The notes under the pieces: model-generated
Database searches by the model: none
What the model was told of the DNA's origin: nothing
Seen by the model: only the letters and a program-made list of their open reading frames with translations
Program-made: the position numbers and the translations under genes
In this document: positions 4,496 to 5,406 of the stretch, piece by piece
How the letters are laid out: the number at the start of each line of letters is the position of its first letter
Numbering within the stretch: the stretch's first letter is position 1
NCBI GenBank assembly: GCA_041653595.1
Contig: JBAZFB010000039.1
Span: 1-5,406 of the forward strand
Source: Candidatus Omnitrophota bacterium
GTDB lineage: Bacteria; Omnitrophota; Gorgyraeia; Pluralincolimonadales; Pluralincolimonadaceae
Reading direction: 5' to 3'
Length of the DNA: 5,406 bases

Positions 4496-4500
4496 TCTTG

Positions 4501-5397
4501 TTATTTAAATATTATGTTAGCTATAAATCCAAATATAAGAACCTGCGGGACGGTGATGATGGGGAGAAATATCGCCACGCGTTTGCCGACGTTGAGCCAG
4601 AGAAGGCCGATCTCGGTGTAGTCTGTGACTACGCCTGCCATGAGGAATATAAAGGCATTGCCTACTGCCCCTGTCTGGCGAAAAATCTCAAAGGCAAGAG
4701 GAGCGGTGCCCTCAGAACATACCTCTATTATAGTGGCGAGGCCTAACGTAGCGAGCATGCCGAGGAATGTAGGGCCCATGTAGTGGTGGAATATATGGGA
4801 AGGCATATAGGCGGCTATAAGGCTTGCCAAGCCCATACCTATAAGTATCCACCATAAAACCATATTCATAAGCATTCGCATACCTTTATATACGCCTTTC
4901 AGGTCTAGTAATAATTGATTTCCGGAAAATTTATAAGCTGAGGCTTTTTTCCTGAAATCAGCTATGATAGAAAAATCTTTATCAAGCTGTATAGTATTTT
5001 TATTGGTTTCGATAATGCCTTTTGATTCAAGAATCTGATAAATAAGACCCGTAGTGATCGCTATGATAAGAGCTGAGAATATAATATATAATGCCTTCGC
5101 GAGGCCGAAGAACGCTATGAGCATGAGAGTAATAGGCAGATTTGCCCAGGGGCTAGCGAGAAGAAACGCCACGACAGCGGGATTTGACGCGCCTTTTTTA
5201 TGGATCGCTATGGAAAGAGCGAGGATACCGTGGCTGCAGGCGCTCATGAGGAATCCCAATAAGCCCGCGTAAAGAATGGTGCGTTTGCGGGGTTTAGCGA
5301 GGATATGGGAGATGTATTCCCTGGGCACAAAATGGTCTATGATGCCGCCGAGGATAAAGCCCAGAAGCAGTGCCCACCAGATCTTATTGAGATACAT
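4501..5397 (-). CDS. PF03773-type permease (ArsP/YraQ-like), CSHG variant
   Basis: An integral inner-membrane protein of at least 298 residues, with about eight hydrophobic segments around a soluble loop near residues 122-170. Two conserved half-motifs mark the permease family that includes the organoarsenical exporter ArsP: SACSHGILAL (52-61) followed by KKGASNPAVVAFLLASPWANLPITL, and EVCSEGTAPL (225-234) in the second half. The usual CSCG of ArsP is CSHG here, so the substrate may differ; transport of a thiol-reactive or metal species is only a guess. The frame stays open from Met 5397-5395 to the right edge (three more codons, Asn-Leu-Leu) and no Shine-Dalgarno is visible before that Met. 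The true start may therefore lie outside the window. It is more GC-rich than the R-M genes beside it. Confidence 0.85.
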   Translation of the reverse strand: MYLNKIWWALLLGFILGGIIDHFVPREYISHILAKPRKRTILYAGLLGFLMSACSHGILALSIAIHKKGASNPAVVAFLLASPWANLPITLMLIAFFGLAKALYIIFSALIIAITTGLIYQILESKGIIETNKNTIQLDKDFSIIADFRKKASAYKFSGNQLLLDLKGVYKGMRMLMNMVLWWILIGMGLASLIAAYMPSHIFHHYMGPTFLGMLATLGLATIIEVCSEGTAPLAFEIFRQTGAVGNAFIFLMAGVVTDYTEIGLLWLNVGKRVAIFLPIITVPQVLIFGFIANIIFK

Positions 5398-5406
5398 TAA
5401 AAGATT

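Noticed and set aside
4433..4746. Plus-strand open frames running through the terminator and opposite the permease gene
   Set aside because: They lack a ribosome site, cross a strong terminator hairpin and lie antisense to a well-supported membrane protein; they are shadows of it.
1..5406. Avoidance of GGCC sites as support for the R-M specificity
   Set aside because: I count about ten GGCC sites across the window, close to what base composition would give; no avoidance signal can be claimed.

Overview
The window is bacterial DNA with genes almost entirely on the minus strand. It has good Shine-Dalgarno sites, short intergenic gaps and several dispersed short repeats. Nothing here fixes the taxon. 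The repeat style, the partial left-edge gene and the permease recall genomes of uncultured Omnitrophota/PVC-type lineages, but that is an impression from memory and is low confidence.

Left part (1-1600). A 5' fragment of a small conserved hypothetical gene runs off the left edge. It is followed by a secreted or membrane-anchored hypothetical protein (264-848) and a short pyrimidine-dimer DNA glycosylase/endonuclease V-like protein (1111-1443). Two copies of a ~54-bp repeat (197-250 and 1452-1505) lie just upstream of the left-edge gene and of the glycosylase. Each copy carries an extended -10 promoter (TGGTATAAT) aimed at the gene. A second short motif, GGACGGCTATTATT, recurs just past three stop codons, including as an 18-bp tandem duplication. 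The 262-bp gap at 849-1110 has its own promoter and looks like a structured leader containing a terminator-like hairpin.

Central part (1600-4330). This is a complete, AT-rich type II restriction-modification operon read right to left: XRE-type controller protein (C), HaeIII-like restriction endonuclease (R), Vsr-type mismatch endonuclease (V) and a DNA cytosine-5 methyltransferase (M) closely resembling M.HaeIII. The predicted recognition site is GGCC. C-R are 12 bp apart, R-V 37 bp apart, and V-M overlap by 37 bp. In the model, M protects GGCC, R cuts unmodified DNA, V repairs T:G mismatches left when the m5C deaminates, and C times expression. Upstream of C lies a 42-bp almost perfect palindrome made of two 14-bp dyads 18 bp apart. 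The predicted C promoter -35 sits between them, the geometry of known C-protein switches.

Right part (4330-5406). A 36-codon reading frame with a perfect AGGAGG site diverges from the C gene on the other side of the operator and ends just before a strong intrinsic terminator. It is a candidate unrecognised partner of the R-M system. A PF03773-type (ArsP/YraQ-like) permease with a CSHG motif in place of the usual CSCG follows on the minus strand and reaches, or nearly reaches, the right edge.
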